DNA of 64,000 nucleotides from CAZTUH01 sp964620485 (GCA_964620485.1 CAZUGU010000007.1:22188-86187); one strand, 5' to 3'; positions 1-9,937 are shown, counted from the stretch's first letter. Program-made: numbers and translations. Notes: generated from the sequence alone by a model not told the origin.

Positions 1-1894
1 CCACTTAGAAATTGTTAATCCTGTAGTTGAAGGTAGTACACGTGCTAGGCAGGAACGTCGAGGTGATATTAAAGGGAAACAAGTTCTTCCTATTTTAGTT
101 CATGGTGATGCAGCGTTTGCTGGGCAAGGTGTAGTTATGGAGACGCTTAATTTAGCACAAACACGTGGTTATGGTACAGGTGGTACTATACATATAGTCA
201 TTAATAACCAGATTGGTTTTACTACTTCTGATCCGCGTGATTCCCGCTCTTCACTTTATTGTACTGATGTAGTTAAAATGATCGAAGCACCAGTTTTTCA
301 TGTAAATGGGGATGATCCAGAATCAGTAGTTTTTGTAACACGGTTAGCCTTAGACTATCGCATGCGGTTTGGATATGATGTAGTAATTGATATTGTATGT
401 TTTAGGAAACTTGGACATAATGAACAGGATACTCCGGCTTTGACACAACCGTTAATGTATAAGCGTATTGGATCTCATTGTGGTGTTAGAAAATTATATG
501 CAAGCAAACTTGTATCGCAAAATATTTTAACTGAAGAAACTGTAAAAAAGCTAGTAAAAGATTATCGAGATCTTATGGAAGATGGACAACGTACCATCGA
601 ACCAATTCTAACTGGTTATAGAAATCAATATTCTGTTGATTGGGCGCCTTTTCTTAAGTCTGAATGGAATGAGCATATTAATACTGCTGTTGAAATTTCT
701 AAATTGAAAAAAATTGGTCAGTATATTACTACTGTGCCAAATGGTTTCACGCTTCATCCTTTAGTTGTAAAATTATTACATGAACGTCGCCGAATGATTG
801 ATGGTACAATTCATGTAGATTGGGGCATGGGTGAACATCTTGCTTTTGCTACATTATTAGAATCAGGTTATCCTATTCGAATAACAGGACAAGATTCAGG
901 TCGTGGAACTTTTACACATCGTCACGCAGTCTTGCATGATCAAAATCGAGAACGTTGGGATGATGGAACTTATATACCGCTTCAGAATATCTCTAAAGAT
1001 CAAGCTTCATTTACCGTTATTGATTCTGTTTTATCTGAAGAAGCTGTACTTGGATTTGAATATGGTTATTCTTGTTCTGAACCTAATACATTAACTATTT
1101 GGGAAGCACAATTTGGTGATTTTGTTAATGGAGCTCAGGTTGTTATTGATCAATTTATTAGTTCTGGAGAAGCTAAATGGGGACGTCAATCAGGACTAAC
1201 ACTGATGTTGCCACATGGTTATGAAGGTCAAGGTCCAGAACATTCTTCTGGACGTATTGAACGTTTCTTACAATTATGTTCTGATAATAATATTCAAGTT
1301 GTCCAACCGACTACTGCGTCTCAAATTTTTCATGTCTTGCGACGACAGATGATTCGTCAATTTCGGAAACCATTGATAATTTTTACTCCTAAATCTTTAT
1401 TACGTAATAAATCAGCCAGTTCTTCTTTAACTAATTTTTCAAATGATTATTTTCGTACTATAATCGGAGAAATAGAAGATATAACCGTAGATATAGTAAA
1501 ATCTGTTAAGCGTGTACTGGTATGTTCAGGTAAAATATATTATGATCTATTGAATGCTCGTAAAGAATATTTAAAAATACTTGGTTACGTAGTAATTATC
1601 CGAATTGAACAGCTTTATCCATTTTCTAGAAAAATATTTGAAATGGAATTATTTAAATATCCGAATGTTACAGAAATTATTTGGGTACAAGATGAACCAA
1701 AAAATCAAGGTCCATGGTTTTATGTACTTCATCATTTATATCAGAGCATGAAAAAGGGTCAAAAGCTTGGTTATGCTGGTCGTAATTCTTCAGCATCACC
1801 TGCTGTAGGTTACTTAGTTAAACATCTAGAACAGCAAAAAAAATTGGTAGAACAAGCTTTTTCTACTGAATTTAAAGTTGAGTTTACAAGATAG
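1..1894 (+). CDS. sucA: 2-oxoglutarate dehydrogenase E1 component (5' partial)
   Basis: Thiamine-diphosphate E1 subunit that decarboxylates 2-oxoglutarate and passes the succinyl group to the lipoyl arm of SucB. The reading frame is open from base 2, so the gene begins before the window; the first ATG at 137 is internal. Visible E1 signatures are HGDAAFAGQG just before residue METLNLAQT and INNQIGFTTSDPRDSR, followed by the transketolase-like C-terminal half. About 630 residues are present, so roughly the first third of the usual ~950 is missing. It ends with TAG 77 bases before sucB, so the two are probably cotranscribed. Identification is secure; the N-terminus is simply not in view. Confidence 0.97.
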   Translation, partial: HLEIVNPVVEGSTRARQERRGDIKGKQVLPILVHGDAAFAGQGVVMETLNLAQTRGYGTGGTIHIVINNQIGFTTSDPRDSRSSLYCTDVVKMIEAPVFHVNGDDPESVVFVTRLALDYRMRFGYDVVIDIVCFRKLGHNEQDTPALTQPLMYKRIGSHCGVRKLYASKLVSQNILTEETVKKLVKDYRDLMEDGQRTIEPILTGYRNQYSVDWAPFLKSEWNEHINTAVEISKLKKIGQYITTVPNGFTLHPLVVKLLHERRRMIDGTIHVDWGMGEHLAFATLLESGYPIRITGQDSGRGTFTHRHAVLHDQNRERWDDGTYIPLQNISKDQASFTVIDSVLSEEAVLGFEYGYSCSEPNTLTIWEAQFGDFVNGAQVVIDQFISSGEAKWGRQSGLTLMLPHGYEGQGPEHSSGRIERFLQLCSDNNIQVVQPTTASQIFHVLRRQMIRQFRKPLIIFTPKSLLRNKSASSSLTNFSNDYFRTIIGEIEDITVDIVKSVKRVLVCSGKIYYDLLNARKEYLKILGYVVIIRIEQLYPFSRKIFEMELFKYPNVTEIIWVQDEPKNQGPWFYVLHHLYQSMKKGQKLGYAGRNSSASPAVGYLVKHLEQQKKLVEQAFSTEFKVEFTR

Positions 1895-1971
1895 ATTCCA
1901 GCTTAGACCAAAGTTATTTTTTTTATATTATTACCATTTTTTAATTTAACTTACTAAGATATTCTACTATT

Positions 1972-3186
1972 ATGGCTATTCTCGATGTTGTAGTACCTCA
2001 ACTTTCCGAATCCGTTTCAGAAGCAACCATGCTTACCTGGAAAAAAAAACCAGGCTCTGCTGTTGAAATTGATGAAATTTTAATAGAAGTTGAAACAGAT
2101 AAGGTGGTATTAGAAATTCCAGCTCCTGCTTCAGGAATTTTAATTGAAATTATTAAAGATGATGAGAGTATTGTAAAATCAGGAGAAGTAATAGCACGCA
2201 TTGATACTCTTTCTAAGACAATCGTTCCTAGTCAATCTACAGACATAAATTCTGATTCTATACCAGAAAAAATACCCAATTCCTTAAAAAAGGTTACTGC
2301 CTCACCTTCTGCAACTAAGATTTTGTTAGAAAAGGGATTAGATGTTAATAAAATTTCCGGAACTGGTCCGGATGGGCGAATTATAAAAGCTGATGCTATC
2401 GATGCAAAAACTGATGCTATCGGTACTATAGAATCAATTACCGAAAAATCAGATGTTCTAACCGAAATTATATCTAATAATGATCAACGTTCCGAAAAAC
2501 GTGTTCCAATGAGTAGGCTACGTGCCCGTATTTCTGAAAGATTATTACAATCTCAAAAAGAAAATGCAATTTTGACTACTTTTAATGAAGTTAATATGCA
2601 GTCAATAATTAATCTACGGTCTAGATATAAAGATAAATTTAGTGAAAAGCATGGAATAAAACTTGGATTTATGTCTTTTTTTGTCAAAGCTGCTATTACT
2701 GCATTAAAAAAATATCCGATACTCAATGCATCAGTTGATGGTCAAGATATTGTTTATCATGAATATTTTGATATAGGCATTGCAATTGGTAGTCCAAGAG
2801 GTTTAGTTGTTCCTATTTTACGAAATTCAGATCAGCTTTCTATTTCTGAAATAGAAAAATATATTGCTGATTTTGGTCAGCGTGCATCTGTAGGAAAATT
2901 AAGTCTTAGTGAAATGACAGGAGGTACTTTTTCAATTTCTAATGGTGGTATATTTGGATCGATGTTATCAACTCCAATTATTAATCCTCCTCAATCTGCA
3001 ATTTTAGGAATACATCTTACTAAAGAACGTCCAATTGTAGAGAATGGCCAAATTGTGATTCGTCCTATGAATTATTTAGCTATGTCATATGATCATCGTA
3101 TTATTGATGGTCGTGAAGCAGTTCTAGGTTTAGTATCTATAAAAGATGCATTGGAAGATCCACAACGTTTACTATTAGATTTATAA
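1972..3186 (+). CDS. sucB: Dihydrolipoyllysine succinyltransferase (E2 of 2-oxoglutarate dehydrogenase)
   Basis: Core subunit that transfers succinyl from its lipoyl arm to CoA. Domains in order: lipoyl domain at residues ~2-77 with the lipoyl lysine K44 in ETDKVVLE; a linker; peripheral-subunit-binding domain at ~109-146 (ATKILLEKGLDVNKISGTG); catalytic domain at ~175-404 with the HxxxD motif H375/D379 in SYDHRIIDG. Its 404 residues match the E. coli enzyme almost exactly, so it looks intact. It lies between sucA and lpdA, as expected for the complex, which acts in the cytoplasm. The linker has a short internal duplication (DAIDAKTDAIGTI), typical of a loosely constrained spacer. Confidence 0.97.
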   Translation: MAILDVVVPQLSESVSEATMLTWKKKPGSAVEIDEILIEVETDKVVLEIPAPASGILIEIIKDDESIVKSGEVIARIDTLSKTIVPSQSTDINSDSIPEKIPNSLKKVTASPSATKILLEKGLDVNKISGTGPDGRIIKADAIDAKTDAIGTIESITEKSDVLTEIISNNDQRSEKRVPMSRLRARISERLLQSQKENAILTTFNEVNMQSIINLRSRYKDKFSEKHGIKLGFMSFFVKAAITALKKYPILNASVDGQDIVYHEYFDIGIAIGSPRGLVVPILRNSDQLSISEIEKYIADFGQRASVGKLSLSEMTGGTFSISNGGIFGSMLSTPIINPPQSAILGIHLTKERPIVENGQIVIRPMNYLAMSYDHRIIDGREAVLGLVSIKDALEDPQRLLLDL

Positions 3187-3367
3187 GTAAACTTATAAAA
3201 AACTTATTTCATGTAAGTATATCGTCTTTTAATGTGTTTTGTGTTTTTTATGATTAATATAAAAAACAGGATTAAATTTATAAAATTTTAAGACCACTCT
3301 TTAATTTTTTTATCTAATAGTAGTCTTAAACTATTTTGTATTTATTAATTTTCATAGTGGAAATATT

Positions 3368-4798
3368 ATGATCAAAGAATTTGACCTTATTGTTATTGGT
3401 GCTGGACCTGGTGGTTATACCGCAGCAATTCGTGCAGCTCAATTAGGCATGTCAGTTGCATGTATTGATTCTTGGCAGGATAAAAACGGGAAATCTGCAC
3501 TTGGTGGAACTTGTACCAATGTTGGATGTATTCCATCTAAAGCTTTATTAGCATCTTCTGAGTTATTTGAAAAATCACTCTATCATTTTTCAGAACATGG
3601 TATTGACATTCAGAAACCAATTCTAAAATTAGAAGCTTTGATAGCTAGAAAAAATTCTATTATAAAACAGAATAATGAAGGAATTTCATATTTATTTAGA
3701 AAAAATAAAGTTAATTTTTTTTATGGTCATGCTTATTTAATAGGTCAAAATTCTAGTAAGAAATGGTCAATTGGAATTAAAGGTTCTGAAAAATTTGATC
3801 TATTAGCTAAGTATGTATTGTTAGCAACTGGTTCCTCTGCGCGTAAATTGCAAAATTTATCATTTGATGAAAATTTAATACTATCTAATATAGGATCTTT
3901 AGATATGAAAGTTATTCCTAAAAGATTAGGAATAATTGGTTCTGGAGTTATAGGTTTAGAAATTGGTAGTGTTTGGCGCAGACTGGGGTCTGAGGTTACT
4001 GTTTTAGAAGCTAGTACTGAATTTTTGCCAACTGCTGATCATCAAATAGCTAAAGAATCTTTCAAAATTTTTAAAAAGCAAGGCTTAAATATTAAAATGG
4101 GAGTTAAGGTTAATGAAATAATTAAGGGAACTAATTCGGTTAGTGTATCATATCTTGATATAAAAGGTGAGATATCTAAGTTAGAAGTGGATAAGCTTAT
4201 TATATCAATTGGTCGTGTTCCTTATACAAATGGTCTTAATGCTGATGCTGTTGGATTAAAGCTTGATGATAATGGTTTTATCATTGTAGATGATCTATGT
4301 AAATCAAATTTAGATAATATATGGGCAATAGGTGATGTAGTTCGTGGCCCGATGTTAGCGCATAAAGCAGAGGAAGAGGCTATTGCTGTAGTTGAACGCA
4401 TTGCTAATCAACTTACTCATGTCAATTTTAATACTATACCGTGGATAATCTATACTACTCCAGAAATTTCTTGGGTAGGAAAAACAGAAAAAATCCTTAA
4501 GGAAGAGGGTTATAAATACAAAATAGGTAGTTTTCCTTTTTCAGCTAATGGTCGTGCTCGTGCATCAGGAGATACAGATGGATTTGTTAAGATATTAGCT
4601 GATAATAAAACAGATGAAGTACTTGGTGTACATATATTAGGTCCGTCTGCTTCTGAATTAATTTCCGAAGCAGTTACTATTATGGAATTCCGTGGTGCTT
4701 CTGAAGACATCGCACGAATTTGTCATGCTCATCCAACTTTCTCTGAAGCTTTAAAAGAAGCTGCATTAGCAGTCGATAAACGTGCTATAAACTTTTAA
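3368..4798 (+). CDS. lpdA: Dihydrolipoyl dehydrogenase (E3)
   Basis: FAD- and NAD-dependent flavoprotein that reoxidises the dihydrolipoyl arm of the 2-oxoglutarate dehydrogenase complex, and usually also of pyruvate dehydrogenase or glycine cleavage. FAD-binding GAGPGG is at residues 11-16 and the redox disulfide C49/C54 is in GGTCTNVGCIPSK. A second Rossmann motif (GIIGSGVIGLEIGS) binds NAD near residue 190. The active-site His-Glu pair is H455/E460 in HAHPTFSEA. At 476 residues it is full length. It follows sucB after a 181-base AT-rich gap in which I see no gene or clear terminator. Confidence 0.97.
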   Translation: MIKEFDLIVIGAGPGGYTAAIRAAQLGMSVACIDSWQDKNGKSALGGTCTNVGCIPSKALLASSELFEKSLYHFSEHGIDIQKPILKLEALIARKNSIIKQNNEGISYLFRKNKVNFFYGHAYLIGQNSSKKWSIGIKGSEKFDLLAKYVLLATGSSARKLQNLSFDENLILSNIGSLDMKVIPKRLGIIGSGVIGLEIGSVWRRLGSEVTVLEASTEFLPTADHQIAKESFKIFKKQGLNIKMGVKVNEIIKGTNSVSVSYLDIKGEISKLEVDKLIISIGRVPYTNGLNADAVGLKLDDNGFIIVDDLCKSNLDNIWAIGDVVRGPMLAHKAEEEAIAVVERIANQLTHVNFNTIPWIIYTTPEISWVGKTEKILKEEGYKYKIGSFPFSANGRARASGDTDGFVKILADNKTDEVLGVHILGPSASELISEAVTIMEFRGASEDIARICHAHPTFSEALKEAALAVDKRAINF

Positions 4799-4860
4799 TA
4801 TCACTTCTTTGATAAAGAAAATTAAAAGTTTAGTAAAATCAAAATTTATCATATATCTAT

Positions 4861-5883
4861 ATGAATACTCGTATTTTGACTGGTATTACTACTTCTGGTA
4901 CTCCACATTTAGGAAATTATATTGGAGCTATTCAACCTGCTATTAATAATAGCATTCAATCAGGTTTTGATTCGTTCTTCTTTCTTGCGGATTATCATGC
5001 TTTAATAAAATGTATCGATCATCCGTCAAGAATTTTCAATTCCAGCTTGGAAATTGCTGCTACGTGGCTTGCAGCGGGTCTTGATACCAGTCGTTCTATA
5101 TTTTATCGTCAATCCGATGTGCCTGAAATTTTGGAATTATCTTGGATATTAACTTGTGTAACTTCTAAAGGTATGATGGATCGTGCTCATGCATATAAAT
5201 CTTTAGTTTATAAAAATACTATGAGAGGCTTAAGTCCAGATCATGGAATTAGTATGGGATTATTTTCATATCCAATACTAATGGCAGCAGATATTTTACT
5301 GTTCAATGCAAATATAGTACCAGTTGGTCAAGATCAAACACAGCATGTGGAAATGGCAAGAGATATAGCCCAACGATTCAATTATTTATATAAAAGTAAT
5401 TTTTTTATTTTACCAAAAATGATTCTTTCTAATAATTCCAAAGTTTTACCTGGTTTAGATGGCCGAAAAATGTCTAAAAGTTATAATAACTACATCCCAT
5501 TGTTTTCAGGAAACTCTAAAGAATTGTACTCATCTATCAGGAAAATTGTTACAGATTCACGAAAACCAGGTGAACCTAAAGATTTTGAAAATTCTCTTAT
5601 CTATCTATTATATCGTGCTTTCGCAACAGAATCAGAATCTATAATCTTTCGAGAAAAACTAATAAATGGAATATCTTGGGGACAAGCAAAAGAAATTCTA
5701 TATAAATGCTTAGAAAATAAATTACTTCCAATGCGAAAACATTATGCAGAATTAATTAAAAACCCAAGCAATATTGAAGCTGTTTTAAAAGAGGGCGCAT
5801 CAAAGGCTAGAAAGTTAGCAACTCCCTTTATGAAAGAATTACGTCAAATTATCGGTTTAAAGAGATTAAATACCTATTCATAG
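4861..5883 (+). CDS. trpS: Tryptophanyl-tRNA synthetase
   Basis: Class I aminoacyl-tRNA synthetase charging tRNA-Trp in the cytoplasm. The HIGH-type motif is TPHLGNYIGA near residues 14-23 and the KMSKS loop is at 203-207 (GRKMSKSYNN). GQDQTQHVE matches the family's VGxDQxxHxE motif. Length (340 aa) is normal. The ATG lies only 62 bases after lpdA, so it may be read from the same transcript. It converges with bamD on the opposite strand; the 77-base gap between them is AT-rich and has no strong terminator hairpin that I could identify. Confidence 0.97.
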   Translation: MNTRILTGITTSGTPHLGNYIGAIQPAINNSIQSGFDSFFFLADYHALIKCIDHPSRIFNSSLEIAATWLAAGLDTSRSIFYRQSDVPEILELSWILTCVTSKGMMDRAHAYKSLVYKNTMRGLSPDHGISMGLFSYPILMAADILLFNANIVPVGQDQTQHVEMARDIAQRFNYLYKSNFFILPKMILSNNSKVLPGLDGRKMSKSYNNYIPLFSGNSKELYSSIRKIVTDSRKPGEPKDFENSLIYLLYRAFATESESIIFREKLINGISWGQAKEILYKCLENKLLPMRKHYAELIKNPSNIEAVLKEGASKARKLATPFMKELRQIIGLKRLNTYS

Positions 5884-5960
5884 AATTAACTAGATAATTA
5901 TTATTTCTTACTACTCCTATTAATAATTTATTGAGATATTTTTTTAATTCTAATTTTATA

Positions 5961-6761
5961 TCAAACATCGGAAAAATTTTCTTGTATGAAAGTTTTGGAA
6001 AGATCACAAAGTGAATCCAATCCAATAGCCTTATAGGAGGCTATGATAATTTCTATAGCATCTCGAGTAATAGGTATAATACCAAAATCTGTGATAGTTT
6101 TTTGCAAACGATTAATAGAAGCTAGATATGCACCAATTTGATAATAATAGCGTCCAATTCGTATCTCATTCATTACAATGATATTGGTTAACCAAATAAT
6201 TTGTTTTTTCGAATCATGTATATGTTTACTATTTGGAAATCGTTCAATTAATTCATTATGTGTTTTATACGACAAATATATATATTTTAGATCACGTTCA
6301 AAAGGATTTTGACCAGTCAGGTTGTTCAGAAAATTATTATTGTTAGATAATAAAAGATTGATAGATCCCTTTAGGTATAGCATATAGTCCATTGCAATAT
6401 GATCCGGATAAATTTTTTGAAAAATATCAATATTTGATAAGGCTGCTTCATTTTCACCAATTTTCCAATTGACATAAGCAAGATCGATTAATATCTGTTG
6501 AGCATAAATACCAAAAGATTGATTTTTGATCATCATTAATATTTGATGAGCAGATTTCCAATCTTTGTTATTAATTTTATTTTTTGCAGTGAAATATAGC
6601 TTTTTTGTTTCAAATTCTATTCCAATTTTATTATTGAATTTACTATTAATAGTTGTATGAGCAGTTCTAGAACAAGTAACACAAAATAAAATAAAAAAAA
6701 TTAAAAATATTCTATTACTATTTATTAATATAGTAATAGCGTTAGATATAGTATTCTTCAC
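5961..6761 (-). CDS. bamD: Outer membrane assembly lipoprotein BamD
   Basis: Periplasmic TPR-repeat lipoprotein of the BAM complex that inserts beta-barrel proteins into the outer membrane. It has a hydrophobic signal at residues ~9-29 ending in CVTC, with C30 the likely lipidated cysteine. The -3 residue of the lipobox is Cys rather than Leu, so the lipobox is degenerate. The TPR-like middle (YFTAKNKINNKDWKSAHQIL) and the YLxYxTHNELIERFPNSKH stretch match BamD. It is 266 aa, near normal. Divergence from rluD is the classical bamD/rluD arrangement. Retention together with bamE and a porin end at 64 kb implies a working outer membrane. Confidence 0.9.
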   Translation of the reverse strand: MKNTISNAITILINSNRIFLIFFILFCVTCSRTAHTTINSKFNNKIGIEFETKKLYFTAKNKINNKDWKSAHQILMMIKNQSFGIYAQQILIDLAYVNWKIGENEAALSNIDIFQKIYPDHIAMDYMLYLKGSINLLLSNNNNFLNNLTGQNPFERDLKYIYLSYKTHNELIERFPNSKHIHDSKKQIIWLTNIIVMNEIRIGRYYYQIGAYLASINRLQKTITDFGIIPITRDAIEIIIASYKAIGLDSLCDLSKTFIQENFSDV

Positions 6762-6831
6762 AGATTTATTCCAATATTTCGATGGAGATATAAAATATAA
6801 AAATGGTTCAATTTACTAATGTATTTAATAT

Positions 6832-7800
6832 ATGAGATATATATCAGAACAAAATGAACATCCTGAAATAGAGCCACAATATATCATTGTGCCAGAATCT
6901 ATAAAAGCAGATCGGCTTGATAAAGTTCTCGTTACTTTATTATTAAAATATTCTAGAAAGTATTTGCAATCTTATATCAAAAATGGTTATATTAAAATTA
7001 ATGGATTGTCGACAAATGTTAAGAAAATAGTCAAACCTTATGATATCATCTCTATTTCAGAGAGAGAAGGATATAATTCGAAAGCTAAGTCAGTTGCGTA
7101 TGTTAAATTCGATATCGTATCTAGTAGTTCTGATTGGATTGTTATTAACAAACCAGCAGGGTTGGTAACACATCCTGGAGTTAAGAACTGGATCGGCACT
7201 CTTTCAGATAGTCTATTAAATCAATATCCTGAGTTGGAGAAAATAAATAGGTCTGGCATAGTGCATCGGCTTGATAAAAATACATCAGGATTGATGGTTG
7301 TTGCTCGTACTGAAAACGCACGAAAGCATTTAATAAAACAATTTCAATCTCGTACTGTAGGTCGCAAATATCTTGCATTTGTACATGGAAGATTACAAAA
7401 ATCCGGTTTTATAAATTCTCCTATTGGTCGAGATATGCGAATCCGTACACGTATGAGTACGAAAAAATCAATTTTCTATAAAACAGCATGCACACATTAT
7501 ATTCCATTAATAAATGGCAAAACTGAACAACAAGATTCAATAACAAAAATAAAATGTTGGTTAGAAACTGGAAGAACACATCAAGTACGAGTTCATATGG
7601 CGAGTTTGGGTTATCCATTATTAGGAGATGTACTTTATGGAGGTCGACTGATAGCTGGAGCTAAACGTCAAATGCTACATGCTTATGCTTTACATTTCGA
7701 AGACCCAGGTGGCCGTGGTTTACTGAGTTTTTCAGCTCCATTACCAATTGATATGCTTAATATTCAAGAATCAATAAATTGGGATAATCGAATTTCATAA
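6832..7800 (+). CDS. rluD: 23S rRNA pseudouridine synthase RluD
   Basis: Makes pseudouridines in helix 69 of 23S rRNA. An S4-like RNA-binding domain occupies residues ~25-80 (RLDKVLVTLL, YIKNGYIKING). The catalytic domain follows, with the diagnostic HRLDKNTSG motif at 145-153 and catalytic Asp D148. Downstream, ETGRTHQVRVHMA and LLGDVLYGG are typical of the RluA/C/D group. The family assignment is certain. RluD rather than RluC is chosen because the gene is divergent from bamD, as in many proteobacteria. The start at 6832 is the only suitable ATG near the S4 domain; no strong Shine-Dalgarno precedes it. Confidence 0.92.
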   Translation: MRYISEQNEHPEIEPQYIIVPESIKADRLDKVLVTLLLKYSRKYLQSYIKNGYIKINGLSTNVKKIVKPYDIISISEREGYNSKAKSVAYVKFDIVSSSSDWIVINKPAGLVTHPGVKNWIGTLSDSLLNQYPELEKINRSGIVHRLDKNTSGLMVVARTENARKHLIKQFQSRTVGRKYLAFVHGRLQKSGFINSPIGRDMRIRTRMSTKKSIFYKTACTHYIPLINGKTEQQDSITKIKCWLETGRTHQVRVHMASLGYPLLGDVLYGGRLIAGAKRQMLHAYALHFEDPGGRGLLSFSAPLPIDMLNIQESINWDNRIS

Positions 7801-7917
7801 AAATATTATTAAATCCTAGAAAATTATTTAAAAAATAGGATTAAATATTTTTATAATTTATTTCGAATTATTTTATTTAAATCGAATTAAATGAATAAAT
7901 TTTTGGAGAAATTAATA

Positions 7918-8046
7918 ATGACTGAATTAAAACGTGTTCGCAAAAATTCTCTTGAACGCCGTTGTCTTTCAAAGACTATGAAGCGGTTATTTGTTAGATC
8001 GCCTAAAATAATTTTTAAAATGTTGGAAAAAATTAAACGATCTTAA
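7918..8046 (+). CDS. Small basic protein, 42 aa, unrecognised
   Basis: An ATG preceded by a strong Shine-Dalgarno (GGAGAAA, 9-10 bases upstream) opens a 42-codon frame ending in TAA. The product starts MTELKRVRKNSLERRCLSK and ends KMLEKIKRS. It has 15 Lys/Arg against 3 Glu, no membrane segment and one Cys. The coding stretch uses CGT/CGC arginine codons and is visibly richer in G and C than the flanking DNA, which supports translation. It sits between rluD and the convergent minE. I do not recognise the family. It could be an RNA- or ribosome-binding peptide, a membrane-surface peptide, or the remnant of a larger gene. Its function is unknown. Confidence 0.6.
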   Translation: MTELKRVRKNSLERRCLSKTMKRLFVRSPKIIFKMLEKIKRS

Positions 8047-8109
8047 TTTATTTTAAATGATATAATATTTTTTATTAATTTCTATATCATCAATTTTTCA
8101 TACTAATAA

Positions 8110-8373
8110 TTAGTTTGATATGTGATTTTTAGAATCTTCAAATTTGATCTGAATAATTTCTGGAAAATTTCCTCCCTCATAGTTTACTTGAATATTATTT
8201 GGATTAGTTTTGATATATTTTACAATAAGTGCAATTAACTCTTGTTGTAATTGTGGAAAATAGTTTTTTAAAATTTTACGAGAATGTTCATTTGATAGAA
8301 TCAGTTGTAATCGTCCTTTTGCAATGTTTGCCGAATTTTTTTTCATACTAAATAAAAATGATAAAAATCTCAT
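8110..8373 (-). CDS. minE: Cell division topological specificity factor MinE
   Basis: Partner of MinD that stimulates its ATPase and drives MinC/MinD oscillation, so that FtsZ rings form only at midcell. The N-terminal MRFLSFLF is the short membrane-targeting helix, the next segment (ANIAKGRLQLIL) is the MinD-binding helix, and the C-terminal half (EGGNFPEIIQIKFE) is the dimerisation domain. Length (87 aa) is normal. It is the last gene of minC-minD-minE, with only 2 bases between it and minD, so translation is probably coupled. Confidence 0.95.
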   Translation of the reverse strand: MRFLSFLFSMKKNSANIAKGRLQLILSNEHSRKILKNYFPQLQQELIALIVKYIKTNPNNIQVNYEGGNFPEIIQIKFEDSKNHISN

Positions 8374-8375
8374 AT

Positions 8376-9191
8376 TTAAGATACTCCAAACAAGCGTTTA
8401 AATAAACCTGGCCTTTTATATTCAGTAAAGCGCATTGGGATATCTTCATTCAAGTAACGTGCAACTAAGTCTTGATAAGCTTTTGATGCATCAGTTTTTT
8501 CTAAATGAATCACTGGTATACCTTGGTTAGATGCAAGGATTATAGACTCCGATTCAGGAATTACACCAATAAGTTCAATTCTCAGAATATCTTCAATGTC
8601 AGAAATTGATAATATTTTACCATTAAGAGCATTTTTTGGATTATAACGAGTCACTAATAATAATTCTTTGATTGGTTCATTTCCTTGAATAGCACGACGA
8701 GATTTTGATTCTAAAATACCCAAAATTCGGTCAGAATCACGAACTGAAGATATTTCAGGATTAGTGACAATTAATGCATCATCAGCAAAATAAGCAGCCA
8801 TAAGAGCACCATCTTCAATACCTGCTGGTGAATCACAAACAATATAATTGAATTTCATCTTTTCTAGATCATTAATAATATTTCCGACACCATCTTGTGT
8901 TAGGGAATCTTTATTACGTGTTTGTGAAGCAGGAAGTATAAATAGATTTTCTAGTTGCTTATCTTTAATTAATGATTGATTTAATGTAACCTCCCCTTGT
9001 ATTACATTTATAAAATCATAAACAACGCGACGTTCACATCCCATGATTAGATCAAGATTACGTAATCCTATATCAAAATCAATAACAACAGTTTTATAAC
9101 CCCGCATAGCTAAACCTGCGGCAAAACTAGCGCTGCTAGTAGTTTTTCCAACACCACCCTTACCGGAAGTTACCACAATGGTACGTATCAT
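8376..9191 (-). CDS. minD: Septum site-determining ATPase MinD
   Basis: Deviant Walker-A ATPase that binds the inner membrane as an ATP dimer and recruits MinC and MinE. The motif KGGVGKT is at residues 11-17, and the C-terminal KRPGLFKRLFG is the amphipathic membrane-targeting helix. I start it at 9191 (MIRTIVVTSG) because AAGGAC lies about 8 bases upstream and family members begin there. A longer frame to 9233 would add 14 residues without family support. The 271-residue protein is full length. It is transcribed between minC and minE. Confidence 0.95.
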   Translation of the reverse strand: MIRTIVVTSGKGGVGKTTSSASFAAGLAMRGYKTVVIDFDIGLRNLDLIMGCERRVVYDFINVIQGEVTLNQSLIKDKQLENLFILPASQTRNKDSLTQDGVGNIINDLEKMKFNYIVCDSPAGIEDGALMAAYFADDALIVTNPEISSVRDSDRILGILESKSRRAIQGNEPIKELLLVTRYNPKNALNGKILSISDIEDILRIELIGVIPESESIILASNQGIPVIHLEKTDASKAYQDLVARYLNEDIPMRFTEYKRPGLFKRLFGVS

Positions 9192-9271
9192 GATAATTGT
9201 CCTTTTATAATAAGAAAATGCTTTCCATTGCAAAGTTTAACTAAAATTCTTAACTATGATCTTTTTAAAAA

Positions 9272-9937
9272 TTAAAGAGATCTGATTTTTATTGATCCTT
9301 CTATCAATTCTATTAACGCAGGCTGATTATATAGATTATAATCAAATTTGTTTTCAAACATGCGATAAATACCAGCAATAGATAACAATTCTGCATTGAG
9401 TTGGGTAGTGAAAATACGTTTAGACTTATCACCATTTGCTCCTGCTATAGCCTTACCTCTTAATGGTCCATATATATGAATATTACCATCTGCAATAACT
9501 TCAGCTCCTTGACTAACCATCCCTATTACAATTAAGTCGGTATATTGTGCATATATATGTTGACCAGAACGTAATGATTTAGTAATGGTTAAAGGAGATA
9601 ATGAAGAATCTAATTTTTTTTTTGGTGATATAACTAATTCTAATGAAATTAGATTCATTTCAATTGCAGTGGCCCGATTTGGATCTTCTGCTAATATACC
9701 AATAATAGGAATTTTATATGAATGTAAGATACTTAATAAATTAGGCCAATTAATTGATTCTTTTATTTTTCTAACATCTAATATAATTGCTTCATTTTTA
9801 AAAAAATCACCTGAATTTTTTATATGTTTACCTAATTCATTTTTTAAGAGATCAGTATCAGTAGTATAAATTACTATGCGTATTGCATATAATGTCGAAC
9901 TTTTAAAATCAACGACCAATAGTGGATTGCATCGCAT
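9272..9937 (-). CDS. minC: Septum site-determining protein MinC
   Basis: FtsZ polymerisation inhibitor carried by MinD. The N-terminal domain begins at VDFKSSTLYAIRI, and the C-terminal right-handed beta-helix domain contains GAEVIADGNIHIYGPLRGKAIAGANGD, here given by position ~145-171. At 221 aa it is slightly short but complete. The ATG touches the glnS stop codon with no gap, and no Shine-Dalgarno is evident, which suggests re-initiation after glnS. minD follows after 80 bases. This gene, minD and minE form one leftward unit. Confidence 0.92.
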   Translation of the reverse strand: MRCNPLLVVDFKSSTLYAIRIVIYTTDTDLLKNELGKHIKNSGDFFKNEAIILDVRKIKESINWPNLLSILHSYKIPIIGILAEDPNRATAIEMNLISLELVISPKKKLDSSLSPLTITKSLRSGQHIYAQYTDLIVIGMVSQGAEVIADGNIHIYGPLRGKAIAGANGDKSKRIFTTQLNAELLSIAGIYRMFENKFDYNLYNQPALIELIEGSIKIRSL

